Under the pieces are notes generated by a model. It was not told the origin of the DNA. It was given only the letters and a program-made list of their open reading frames with translations, and searched no databases. Both the position numbers and the translations under genes were made by a program. Below, piece by piece: positions 15,569 to 23,403 of a stretch of 64,000 bases of DNA (its first letter is position 1; each line of letters starts with the position of its first letter). The stretch lies in the NCBI RefSeq assembly GCF_001613085.1, contig NZ_BDBR01000010.1, positions 248,001 through 312,000 on the forward strand, given 5' to 3'. Source of the DNA: Nocardia salmonicida NBRC 13393. GTDB lineage: Bacteria; Actinomycetota; Actinomycetes; Mycobacteriales; Mycobacteriaceae.

Positions 15569-15587
15569 ATAGGTGAGGCTTACCTAG
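15569..15587. promoter_or_regulatory. second iron box, shared by fepD and the divergent secreted-protein gene
   Basis: ATAGGTGAGGCTTACCTAG matches the consensus at 15 of 19 positions. It lies 76 bases upstream of the GTG start of the divergent secreted protein gene and 61 upstream of fepD. The tandem spacing (25 bp centre to centre) is compatible with two dimer pairs on one face of the helix. Confidence 0.75.
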
Positions 15588-15662
15588 CTATGGTCACATC
15601 TCGTTCGGATCACAGTTTGTGCGCCGCACATCATGATGAGGAACACGAAAGGTTCACCCCCC

Positions 15663-16376
15663 GTGAAAATTACAAAATTCGCTCTGCTGGCATCCACCGT
15701 CAGCGTTGCCCTCGGCATCGCTGCCGGAACCAGCCACGCAGCACCCGCCGCGGATGAGCCGATCAACTACACCTCCACGACTACCGAGACCTCGACGATC
15801 ATCGGTACCGACGCGGGCTCGATGGTGGTCGAGGACGGCGTGTTCAAGATCAAGGCGGCCAACGGCACCACCGTCGCGGGTACCGAATTGTCCTTCCGGG
15901 TGGACGAATTCGTCTTTCCGATCGCCGCCGACATCTCCGGCCGCACCGCCACGCTGACCCCGCAGTTCGACCTGGCGCACGCCACCTACAAGCCGGTCGC
16001 GCTGCCTTACGAGAACGTGGCTCCGTGGAAGAGCGAGTACGACCGTGAGCAGGCCGCGTGGAGCCGCATGACCGGCACCATCTCGCTGGGCGCCAGCATC
16101 GCGACCCTGGTCGGCGGCCTCGGCGGCGGCGCGATCGGTTGTGTGCTCGGCGGCATCGCGGGCGCCACCATCGCCTCGGCCACCATCGTCGGCATGTTCG
16201 GTCCGTTCATCCCGGCCGCGGCTGTCGGCTGCATCGCGGGCATCATGGCTATCGGTGCGCTCGGCACCCTCGCGGGCCAGATCTTCATCACCGCTCCCGT
16301 GGCGATCATGGCTGCGGTGCAGTACTTCACCACCATCAATTCCCCGATGCCGAACACGGCCCCGGCCGCGAAGTAG
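15663..16376 (+). CDS. secreted protein of unknown function with glycine-rich hydrophobic C-terminus, iron-box linked
   Basis: A 237-aa protein with a Sec signal peptide (positive VKITK, then a hydrophobic run ending GTSHA before APAADEP). A polar mature region of about 100 residues is rich in Thr and Asp. The C-terminal region is very hydrophobic and Gly/Ala-rich, with two helix-like stretches and two cysteines (AIGCVLG and AVGCIAG). I recall similar proteins of unknown function from Nocardia genomes. GTG at 15663 is preferred because GAAAGG (15647-15652) precedes it; ATG at 15633 has no such site. The promoter region is shared with fepD and its two iron boxes, so iron regulation is likely. 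Confidence 0.8.
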   Translation: MKITKFALLASTVSVALGIAAGTSHAAPAADEPINYTSTTTETSTIIGTDAGSMVVEDGVFKIKAANGTTVAGTELSFRVDEFVFPIAADISGRTATLTPQFDLAHATYKPVALPYENVAPWKSEYDREQAAWSRMTGTISLGASIATLVGGLGGGAIGCVLGGIAGATIASATIVGMFGPFIPAAAVGCIAGIMAIGALGTLAGQIFITAPVAIMAAVQYFTTINSPMPNTAPAAK

Positions 16377-16440
16377 GCGAAAGACTTCGGCCGAGTCGGC
16401 CGAATCCGAACCTCGCGGAGGGGACAACTCAGCGAGTAGC

Positions 16441-16474
16441 GAGTCCCGTCCGATCAGCATCGGGCGGGACTCGT
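16441..16474. terminator. strong hairpin between convergent genes
   Basis: Outer arms CGAGTCCCG/CGGGACTCG and inner arms CCGAT/ATCGG, separated by a single T-G wobble pair, form a 15-pair stem with a 4-base loop. It is followed by TTGTGT. It sits between the secreted-protein gene and the opposing MFS gene and can serve both. Confidence 0.85.
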
Positions 16475-16494
16475 TGTGTCCGAACGACGTTGGG

Positions 16495-18060
16495 TCAGTC
16501 GGTGACAGGTGCCTTCTCGTCGGGTGCGGGGATGTGTCGCAGCAGGCCGATGACCAGCCCGGCGGCGACGGCCGTCAGCCCGATGCCGACCACCGAGTTC
16601 ACTTGCAGCGCATGGGTGTAGGCCTCGCGGGCGATCGTGGTCAGCTCGTCGCCGAAGGGTTCGGGCAGCGCTGACGCGACGTACAGGGCGCCCGCGAGCG
16701 TGTCCTCTGCGGTGTGCGTGATCTCCGGCGGGAGTCCGGCGGGCAGCTGCTCGGTCATCTGCCCGCGGTAGACGGCCGTACCGATGCTGCCGATCACCGC
16801 GACGCCGAGGGCGGCCGAGAGTTCCTGACCCGTTTCGGAGATGGCCGAGGCGGCACCGGCGCGTTCCGGGTCCACCGCGCCGACGATCAGATCGAGTCCG
16901 AGTACGAACATCGGGCTCAGGCCGAGCGAGAACACCACCATGCCGGTGACGATCAACGCGAGGTCGTCGCTGCCGGAGAGCTGGGTGAACAGCGCGTACC
17001 CGGCCATGGCGATGATCAGACCGCCGGTCATCAGGTACGCGGGCCGGATCTTGGGCGCGAGCGCGCTGACCACACCGGCCGCCACCACCATCGCGGCCGC
17101 CTGCGGCACGGTCCACAATCCGGCCTCGAATGCCGAAAGGCCCAGCACCAGTTGCAGATACTGCGAGAGCAGCAGGAACAGCCCACCCATCGCCAGCATG
17201 GCCACCATCAACGCGACCAGCGAGCCGCTGAACCGGACATTGCCGAACAGGTGCAGGTCGATCAGCGGGTTGGTCAGGCGCTTCTGGCGCAGGACGAACA
17301 CCGTGCCGAGCACCAGACCGGCGACCAGGACGCCGACGGCCTCGATCGACCAGCCGTCCTTGGCGAGCTCCTTGATGCCGTAGATGACACCCATCACCGA
17401 CAGCAGCGACAGCACCGCGCTGAGAATGTCGAGCTTGCCCGGGTTCGGGTCCTTGTATTCGGGCAGTAGGAACGGGCCGGTCGCCAGCAACAACACCATC
17501 GCGGGCACCGCGACCAGGAACACCGAACCCCACCAGAAATTCTCGAGCATCGCGCCACCGACGAGCGGTCCGATCACCATGCCGACCATGAAGCTGGTCA
17601 TCCACACGCTGATCGCGGCGGTGCGCTGGCGGTCGTCGTGGAACATATTGCGGATCAGCGCCAGCGTGGACGGCATCAGCGTCGCGCCCGCGATGCCGAG
17701 CAGCGCGCGGGTGCCGATCAGCATGTTCGCGCTGGTCGAGTACGCGGCGATCACCGAGGCGATGCCGAAGGCGAGCGCGCCGATCATCAGGAGTTTGCGG
17801 CGGCCGATCCGGTCGCCGAGGGTGCCCATGGTGATGAGGAAGCCGGCGACGAGGAAGCCGTAGATATCGAGAATCCACAGCAGTTGTGTACTGCTGGGTT
17901 CGAGTGCTTCGCTGATGCTGGGGATCGCCAGGTAGAGCACGCTCAAGTCCATCGAGATGAGCAGCGTCGGCAGGGCGAGGACGGCGAGCCCGATCCACTC
18001 CCTGACCCCGGCCCTCGTGGTGGATTCCGGCGGGGACTGGTCGTGCTGAGTCGACGTCAC
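16495..18060 (-). CDS. MFS transporter of the DHA2 (14-TM, EmrB/QacA) drug-export family
   Basis: A 521-aa membrane protein with about 14 hydrophobic segments. Motifs of the group are DLSVLYLAIPSISEAL in the first helix, GDRIGRRKLL in loop 2-3 and GIAGATLMPSTLALIRNMF (motif C region). It should be a proton-coupled exporter of toxic organic compounds; the substrate cannot be read from sequence. GTG at 18060 gives the usual short cytoplasmic lead. Longer starts up to 18174 would run into the divergent ATPase gene. It lies next to the siderophore locus but is separated by a terminator and has no iron box, so I do not assign it to that system. Confidence 0.88.
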   Translation of the reverse strand: MTSTQHDQSPPESTTRAGVREWIGLAVLALPTLLISMDLSVLYLAIPSISEALEPSSTQLLWILDIYGFLVAGFLITMGTLGDRIGRRKLLMIGALAFGIASVIAAYSTSANMLIGTRALLGIAGATLMPSTLALIRNMFHDDRQRTAAISVWMTSFMVGMVIGPLVGGAMLENFWWGSVFLVAVPAMVLLLATGPFLLPEYKDPNPGKLDILSAVLSLLSVMGVIYGIKELAKDGWSIEAVGVLVAGLVLGTVFVLRQKRLTNPLIDLHLFGNVRFSGSLVALMVAMLAMGGLFLLLSQYLQLVLGLSAFEAGLWTVPQAAAMVVAAGVVSALAPKIRPAYLMTGGLIIAMAGYALFTQLSGSDDLALIVTGMVVFSLGLSPMFVLGLDLIVGAVDPERAGAASAISETGQELSAALGVAVIGSIGTAVYRGQMTEQLPAGLPPEITHTAEDTLAGALYVASALPEPFGDELTTIAREAYTHALQVNSVVGIGLTAVAAGLVIGLLRHIPAPDEKAPVTD

Positions 18061-18166
18061 ACTACGACCGTACCGACGGGTACACCTCCGGTGCCAGTGA
18101 GTTTTCCGGCCGTGCTCGCCGTAAGTCATTGGACATTTCCGGCGGACGGCCACGAGGATGGGCTCG

Positions 18167-19315
18167 GTGTCCACACGTAACGAACAGCTCAGGCTCGTCG
18201 ATTCGCCGCGTCGACCGGAGGATCAGGAGAAGCCGTTTCCGTGGTCGGCGACCATCGACTCCACCTATTCCACCCGCGATGCGATCGACGCGTTGGCCCT
18301 TGCCCCGTTCCTGCGCGGCGACCAGCCCTTCGCCCGCCAAGCCCACCTGGACCGAGTGCGTCCCGACGCGCCGCTGCGGCCGACCGACTCGCGGATCGTC
18401 CGCTCGGTCGCCGACGACGACAGCAGTGCGTTGCTCGCGGCCGGTGACGGTTGGGCGCTGCGGGCCGTGCGGTGGGCGAGTGGTTCGGCCACGATCGAAG
18501 TGACCGCGGTGAGCGACGAACTCGCCGTCGAAGTATTGGCTACGGCCACCGAAGGCGCTTCACTGTCACGTGACAGTGAAGCCACGGTCGAGATGGGGTT
18601 CTGGCACATGGACGTGCGCCGCCCCGCGCGCAGACGCCGCCAGATCGCCGCGCCCGCCTGGTCGGACATTCGCGGGAACTACACCGGCGGGGTGACCGCG
18701 GGCATGGAGCGATTGATGGGGCTCGGCGTCGCCGATATCAAGGGTCGGCTGGTGCTGCTGCACGGTGAGCCCGGCACCGGCAAGACCACCGCGCTGCGTG
18801 CGCTGGCGCGGTCGTGGGCGCCGTGGTGTCAGGTCGACTGCGTCGTAGACCCGGAAGAACTGTTCAGCAATCCCGGCTACCTGATGGAAGTCGCGGCGGG
18901 TGCCGACGGCGACGACGAGGACGGCCGCTGGCGGCTGCTGGTGCTGGAGGACTGCGACGAACTCATCCGCGGCGAGGCGAAAGAAGCTGCGGGCCAGAAG
19001 CTTTCGCGTCTGCTCAATCTCACCGACGGCATGCTCGGTCAGGGCCGCAATGTGTTGATCGCGATCACCACCAACGAAGACCTCTCCCGGCTGCACCCCG
19101 CCGTCGTCCGGCCGGGCCGCTGCCTGGCCCAACTCGAGGTGGGCCGGTTGTCGGCAGCCGAAGCCCACGATTGGCTCAGCCGCCAAGACGGTGTTCCCGC
19201 CGCACCGAGCTTTCCCGACGGCGCGACCCTCGCCGAGTTGGTCGCCCACCGCGACGGCGGCATCCAGATCCAGTCGACCATCGACCACTCGACCGACGTC
19301 GGCATGTACCTCTAG
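18167..19315 (+). CDS. AAA-family ATPase with N-terminal DUF5925-like region
   Basis: A 382-aa protein. The first ~170 residues form an uncharacterised domain, as in DUF5925 proteins. The AAA module follows, with Walker A GEPGTGKTT (about 200-208), Walker B LLVLEDCDEL (about 257), sensor ITTNEDLSRLHPA, and the Arg-finger-like VVRPGRC. It resembles Bcs1/CDC48-type remodelling ATPases in the core, but no substrate is known. GAGGATGG (18154-18161) supports the GTG at 18167; the in-frame ATG at 18158 overlaps that site. It stands alone and divergent from the DHA2 exporter. Confidence 0.8.
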   Translation: MSTRNEQLRLVDSPRRPEDQEKPFPWSATIDSTYSTRDAIDALALAPFLRGDQPFARQAHLDRVRPDAPLRPTDSRIVRSVADDDSSALLAAGDGWALRAVRWASGSATIEVTAVSDELAVEVLATATEGASLSRDSEATVEMGFWHMDVRRPARRRRQIAAPAWSDIRGNYTGGVTAGMERLMGLGVADIKGRLVLLHGEPGTGKTTALRALARSWAPWCQVDCVVDPEELFSNPGYLMEVAAGADGDDEDGRWRLLVLEDCDELIRGEAKEAAGQKLSRLLNLTDGMLGQGRNVLIAITTNEDLSRLHPAVVRPGRCLAQLEVGRLSAAEAHDWLSRQDGVPAAPSFPDGATLAELVAHRDGGIQIQSTIDHSTDVGMYL

Positions 19316-19353
19316 CGATCGGCACCGCCTGCTTCCCTCCAGGACAAGTGATT

Positions 19354-20682
19354 TCACCGGCGGACGACCGGCGCGGCGATGGCGCAGGCGAGGGTGAGTA
19401 CGAGGGGTACGAGTAGCGCCGCGGTGAGGGGGATGACGGCGGTGAGCCAGCCGATCATCGCGGGGCCCGCCAGGAGGCCGAGGTATCCGATCGTGAAGAC
19501 GCGGGACATATCGGTGGCGGCTGTCGTGCCACCGAGATTGCCTGCGGTCGAGAAGATCTGGGGAACGCCGCCGGCGAGGCCGAGCCCGCACATCGCCCAG
19601 CCGAGGAGGGTGAGCGGGAGCCAGGGGGAGGCGATGACGAGGGCGAATCCTGCCGCGGCGAGCAGACTTCCGTAGCGGACGATGGCGACCGGGCCGATGG
19701 CGCCGCTCACCCGATCGGCGAGGAAGCGACCGAGGGTCATCGTCGCGGAGAAGGAGCCGAACGCCAGTGCGGCATCGGCATCGGAGACGCCGAGATGTTC
19801 GCGGGCCTGCAAGGCGCTCCAATCGCCCGCCACCCCCTCCGCCAGAAGCAGAACGAATGCGATTACGCCGAGCGACACTACCTTTCGTGTGCGTTCGCGA
19901 CGGGTTCGCGCGTCCGCCTCAGCTCGACCGGACATTGTGTCGAGACCGCGATGGCCGGAGCTGTGGTCGGGTAGTGCAGAAGTACTGGCTCCACCGAGTG
20001 GTTCTTTGTCGAGTGCTGACACAGCATGGTGAGCGGACGGGCCGTGTGGCGCGTGGCCGTCACCAGGTGCGTCGTATTGCTCCGGGCGCGAGCTGGCTTC
20101 CGGCCGATGGTGGCTGACGAGATGGGGGACCAGCAGCGCGGTGGTGACGAGTCCGGCGATGCCCGCACAGGTCAACGTCACCTGCGGCGACCAACCGGCC
20201 CGCTGGGTGGCGGCGCCGACCAGGGAACCCGCGAACCCGCCGCCGGAGAACATCGCGTGGAAAGCCGACATGATCGGGCGGCGATAGGCCCGCTCCACGT
20301 GCACCGCTTGGGTATTCATCGAGACATCGAGCGCGCCGTTGCCGAAACCGAAGCAGATCAACGCGATCGCCAGACTCGCGGGTCCGGTCGCGAGCGCGGG
20401 CCCGAGCACCGTCACCGACACCGCGGACGCGGCCAGCGCGACCAGGGTGCGGCTGCCGAACCGGTCAGCCGCTGGCCCGGCCAGCCGCATCCCCACGATC
20501 GCGGCACCCGCCAGCAAGAGGACGAACATCCCCAACGTCGAGGCCGACACCCCGGTCCGATCGGTGATCGCCGGAATGTGGACCACCCACATGGCGAGCA
20601 GGAACCCGTTCAGCGTGAAGGTCGCGAACACCGCGGCCCTGCCGAGGCGAAGGCGGCGGTCGATCGTCGCTGAACTCACCAC
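19354..20682 (-). CDS. MFS transporter (YbjJ-like)
   Basis: A membrane protein of about 442 aa with twelve predicted helices and an unusually long, His/Ser/Pro-rich hydrophilic loop (about 85 residues) between helices 6 and 7. Loop 2-3 reads AGPAADRFGSRTLVALA, and the second half has GRFLADRVSGAIGPVAIVRY. The family is often annotated as sugar- or drug-type MFS but has no agreed substrate. The start is uncertain: two adjacent GTG codons at 20682 and 20679 come just before the conserved part, with no clear ribosome site. It follows the NmrA-like gene on the same strand by about 46 bases. Confidence 0.78.
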   Translation of the reverse strand: MVSSATIDRRLRLGRAAVFATFTLNGFLLAMWVVHIPAITDRTGVSASTLGMFVLLLAGAAIVGMRLAGPAADRFGSRTLVALAASAVSVTVLGPALATGPASLAIALICFGFGNGALDVSMNTQAVHVERAYRRPIMSAFHAMFSGGGFAGSLVGAATQRAGWSPQVTLTCAGIAGLVTTALLVPHLVSHHRPEASSRPEQYDAPGDGHAPHGPSAHHAVSALDKEPLGGASTSALPDHSSGHRGLDTMSGRAEADARTRRERTRKVVSLGVIAFVLLLAEGVAGDWSALQAREHLGVSDADAALAFGSFSATMTLGRFLADRVSGAIGPVAIVRYGSLLAAAGFALVIASPWLPLTLLGWAMCGLGLAGGVPQIFSTAGNLGGTTAATDMSRVFTIGYLGLLAGPAMIGWLTAVIPLTAALLVPLVLTLACAIAAPVVRR

Positions 20683-20728
20683 TTCGACGGTACCGGGCGT
20701 GACCGGACCCCCGTCGTAGATCGCGGTG

Positions 20729-21574
20729 TTACCGCTGGGGTGTCCAGGCTCCGGTGGCGGCGGTTTCCTTGGCGTAGTCGGTGAAATCGCGGGCTTCGCG
20801 GCCGAGGGCGCGGCGGACACCGTCGGCGGTGGGGGTGTTGCGCCCGTCGAGGATGGTGCCGAAGAGGTAGTCGAGCAGGCTGATCACGTCGTCGGGTACC
20901 TGGTATTCACTCAGGGCCGCAACGAATTCCGGCCGGGACACGGGGATGAAGGCGATCTCGCGACCGGTGGCAGCGGCGATCTCGCCGACCGCGTCGGCGA
21001 AGGTCAGGGCGCGTGGGCCGGTGAGCTCGTAGAGCTGGCCTTCGTGGCGAGGGTCGGTGAGCGCGGCGGCCGCCACCTCGGCGATGTCGTCGACGTGCAC
21101 GAACGGCTCCGGCACATCGCCGTTGGGCAGCGCCACCGCACCGGCGAGCACATCGTCGACGAAGGCGCCTTCGCTGAAATTGTGGGCGAAGAAGGCGCAG
21201 CGCACGATGGTCCAGCTCAGACCCGAATCCCGCACGATCTCTTCGCATTCCAGCGCTTCGGGTTCACCGCGACCGGACAGCAGTACCGCCGAGCGCACGC
21301 CCGCGGATCGGGCGGCGGCGGTGAACGCGCGAATGGTGTCCGGTGCGCCGGGAACAGCCAGATCGGGCTGGAAGGCGAGGTAGACGGAGTCGACGCCGGT
21401 GAGCGCGGGTGCCCAGGTCTCGCGGTCGGTCCAGTCGAAGGGGATCGCGGCGGTGCGTGAGCCGTGGCGGACCGGCCGACCGGCGGCTTCGAGGAGTGCC
21501 GCCACTCGGCTGCCGGTCTTGCCCGTCGCGCCGGTGATGAGGGAAAGCTGCTGGTGAGAGGCTGTGTTCGTCAT
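20729..21574 (-). CDS. NmrA-like NAD(P)-binding protein / putative NAD(P)H-dependent reductase
   Basis: A 281-aa atypical SDR with the N-terminal dinucleotide motif LITGATGKTGSRVAALL, a DWTD segment, and WTIVRCAFFAHNF followed by VHVDDIAEVAAAAL, as in NmrA/QOR2-type proteins. These bind NADP(H) and act as redox sensors or quinone/ketone reductases. ATG at 21574 fits the family start; the longer ATG/GTG options lie inside the divergent promoter. It is divergent from an AraC-type regulator gene, so regulation by that protein is likely. Confidence 0.85.
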   Translation of the reverse strand: MTNTASHQQLSLITGATGKTGSRVAALLEAAGRPVRHGSRTAAIPFDWTDRETWAPALTGVDSVYLAFQPDLAVPGAPDTIRAFTAAARSAGVRSAVLLSGRGEPEALECEEIVRDSGLSWTIVRCAFFAHNFSEGAFVDDVLAGAVALPNGDVPEPFVHVDDIAEVAAAALTDPRHEGQLYELTGPRALTFADAVGEIAAATGREIAFIPVSRPEFVAALSEYQVPDDVISLLDYLFGTILDGRNTPTADGVRRALGREARDFTDYAKETAATGAWTPQR

Positions 21575-21636
21575 GAGATAAGTACACCGCCGCGCGGCTC
21601 GCGGCAACATCGTCGTGCCGCTCACGAACATGCGTT

Positions 21637-21660
21637 GTCGTCTACGCGAAGTCGTCTACT
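21637..21660. promoter_or_regulatory. direct repeats in the NmrA-like/AraC divergent promoter
   Basis: GTCGTCTACG (21637-21646) and GTCGTCTACT (21651-21660) repeat nine identical bases with a 14-bp period. They lie 9-32 bases upstream of the AraC-type start codon. AraC-family regulators bind direct repeats, so this is a candidate operator. Confidence 0.45.
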
Positions 21661-21668
21661 GTGGAAGG

Positions 21669-22601
21669 GTGGATGCGTTAGCCGGTCTGCTCGAAGGTCC
21701 ACGCGCCCGCGGCGCGTTCCTCATGTGTTCGCTGCTGAATCCACCGTGGTCGCTGCGCGTGCAGGATGAAGCCCCGCTCACGGTGCTCGCGATGATCCGC
21801 GGAAAGGCTTGGGTCAGTACGGATTCGATGCCGCCGCGGCAACTCGGCGCGGGCGATGTCGCCGTTTTCCGTGGGCCGCAGCCGTATACGGTGGCCGACG
21901 ATCCGCTGACCGAACCCCAGGTCGTCATCCGTCCGGGACAGGTATCCACGACGCCCGACGGTGAAATCCTGTGCGAGACATTGAGTCTCGGTGTCCGGCA
22001 GTGGGGCACCGATCCCGATGGTGAGACGCTGATGGTCACCGGGACCTACGAATCGGCGGGTGCGGTGAGCAGACGCTTACTGCGCGCGCTGCCGCAGGTC
22101 GCGGTGCTGCCGCGCGGCGAGCTCGATTCTCGACTGCTCGACCTGCTCGTCGACGAGGCGACCAAGGACCTGCCCGCGCAAACCGTCGTCCTGGACCGGC
22201 TGCTCGACCTGCTGCTCATCGCCGCCTTGCGCGCCTGGTTCGCCCGCGACGACGCCCCTGCCTGGTACCACGCCTACAGCGACCCGCTGGTCGGCAAGGC
22301 CCTGCGGCTGCTCCAGCACAATCCAGCGCATCCGTGGACAGTGGTGGCCCTGGCCGAGGCCGTCGGCATGTCCCGCGCCGCGCTGGCCCGCCGGTTCACC
22401 GAGTTGGTCGGGGAACCGCCGATGAGCTTCTTGACCGAATGGCGGCTCTCGCTCGCGGCCGATCTGCTCGCCGAATCCGACGCGACGGTGGAATCCATCG
22501 CCCACCAGGTGGGGTACGGCAGCGCGTTCGCGCTCAGCACCGCCTTCAAACGGCACTTCGGGGTGAGCCCGCGCGACCATCGACAGGGTCGCGCGGCATG
22601 A
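21669..22601 (+). CDS. AraC-family transcriptional regulator with cupin sensor domain
   Basis: A 310-aa regulator. The N-terminal ~180 residues are a cupin-like sensor of the AraC 'cupin_6' type, with the typical WVSTDSMPPRQLGAGDVAVF segment. The C-terminus carries two helix-turn-helix motifs, WTVVALAEAVGMSRAALARR and SIAHQVGYGSAFALSTAFKR, ending in HFGVSPRDHR. GTG at 21669 matches the usual start of this subgroup; upstream GTG/ATG codons (21615, 21630) would overlap the direct repeats. It probably controls the divergent NmrA-like gene in response to a small molecule that cannot be named. Confidence 0.88.
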   Translation: MDALAGLLEGPRARGAFLMCSLLNPPWSLRVQDEAPLTVLAMIRGKAWVSTDSMPPRQLGAGDVAVFRGPQPYTVADDPLTEPQVVIRPGQVSTTPDGEILCETLSLGVRQWGTDPDGETLMVTGTYESAGAVSRRLLRALPQVAVLPRGELDSRLLDLLVDEATKDLPAQTVVLDRLLDLLLIAALRAWFARDDAPAWYHAYSDPLVGKALRLLQHNPAHPWTVVALAEAVGMSRAALARRFTELVGEPPMSFLTEWRLSLAADLLAESDATVESIAHQVGYGSAFALSTAFKRHFGVSPRDHRQGRAA

Positions 22602-22608
22602 TGGCCCG

Positions 22609-23025
22609 ATGAGCTATCCCGTCCTGTGGCCGATGCCGACCCGGTGGGCCGACAACGACCAGTACGGCCACGTGAACAACGTGACCTACTACTCCTACTT
22701 CGACACCGCCGTGAACGCCTGGCTGATGCGCGCCACCGGCGCCGACATCACCGCGCTGCCCGCGCTCGGCGTCGTCGCGCAGACTTCGTGCCGGTTCCAC
22801 GGATCGGTCAGCTTCCCCGACCAGTTGCAGGTGGGGCTGCGGATCGCCCGCCTCGGCAACACGAGCATCACCTACGATCTGGCGATCTTCCGCGAGGGCG
22901 ACGCCGGTCTGGAGCTCGCCGCGTCCGGCGAATTCGTCCATGTCTATGTCGACGCCGACACCCGCAAACCGGTCGCGATACCCGAGGTAGTGCGGGCGGC
23001 GGCGGCAGAACTCGTCACCGAGTAG
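22609..23025 (+). CDS. acyl-CoA thioesterase, hot-dog fold (4HBT family)
   Basis: A 138-aa protein of the 4-hydroxybenzoyl-CoA thioesterase/YbgC type, which hydrolyses acyl-CoA thioesters. The catalytic segment is RWADNDQYGHVNNVTYYSYF, where the Asp/Asn-x-x-Gly-His-Val-Asn pattern places the active Asp. A conserved CRFHGSVSFPDQL strand follows. It begins 7 bases after the AraC-type regulator stop on the same strand and may be co-transcribed. Substrate chain length is unknown. Confidence 0.88.
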   Translation: MSYPVLWPMPTRWADNDQYGHVNNVTYYSYFDTAVNAWLMRATGADITALPALGVVAQTSCRFHGSVSFPDQLQVGLRIARLGNTSITYDLAIFREGDAGLELAASGEFVHVYVDADTRKPVAIPEVVRAAAAELVTE

Positions 23026-23028
23026 CGC

Positions 23029-23076
23029 TCAGGATGCTATGACTCCGACGGTATGCGTTCAGGATGCTATGACTCC
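23029..23076. repeat. 30-bp-period duplication at a gene 3' end
   Basis: TCAGGATGCTATGACTCC occurs at 23029-23046 and again at 23059-23076. Read on the minus strand, each copy encodes the last codons and TGA stop of the small gene ending at 23059. The outer copy therefore lies just beyond the stop and is untranslated. Confidence 0.85.
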
Positions 23077-23277
23077 TACCTCGGGCCATTCGCTGCCGCG
23101 GCGAGCGCGCAGGATGATCTGGCCCGCCGGCGAGTAGCCCGGCGGTCCGGGTAGTGCGGCGAAGGTGGTTTTGTCGATCACCACCGACGAGTCGAGTTGT
23201 TCTCGGCTCGGTCCCCAGTGGTACTCGACCTCGGTGCGTTCGTCGCGAACCTTCTTGAAATACATCAGGTGTGCCAT
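23059..23277 (-). CDS. small conserved-looking hypothetical protein
   Basis: A 72-aa protein starting MAHLMYFKKVRDERTEVEYHW, with alternating charged and hydrophobic residues and no signal or membrane segment. I recall small actinobacterial proteins with a similar MAH-MYFRKVRD-EVEY start, but no function. It lies between the thioesterase gene and an SDR gene on its own strand orientation. The last codons are duplicated in the downstream sequence. The call depends on codon structure and resemblance and is moderately secure. Confidence 0.6.
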   Translation of the reverse strand: MAHLMYFKKVRDERTEVEYHWGPSREQLDSSVVIDKTTFAALPGPPGYSPAGQIILRARRGSEWPEVGVIAS

Positions 23278-23403
23278 CGCCGGATCTCCGCGTAGACCTC
23301 CGCCGGGCAGCGGATCGTGACCGGCGGCTACCGACCATCGTGGCAGGAATCGAGCGATCTCGCCGCTACCTCGCCGAAATTTTTCTCGCGGACCGACCGG
23401 TTC

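Noticed and set aside
16495..18060. DHA2 exporter as a siderophore export component
   Set aside because: A strong terminator and absence of an iron box separate it from the locus, and an EntS-type exporter is already present.
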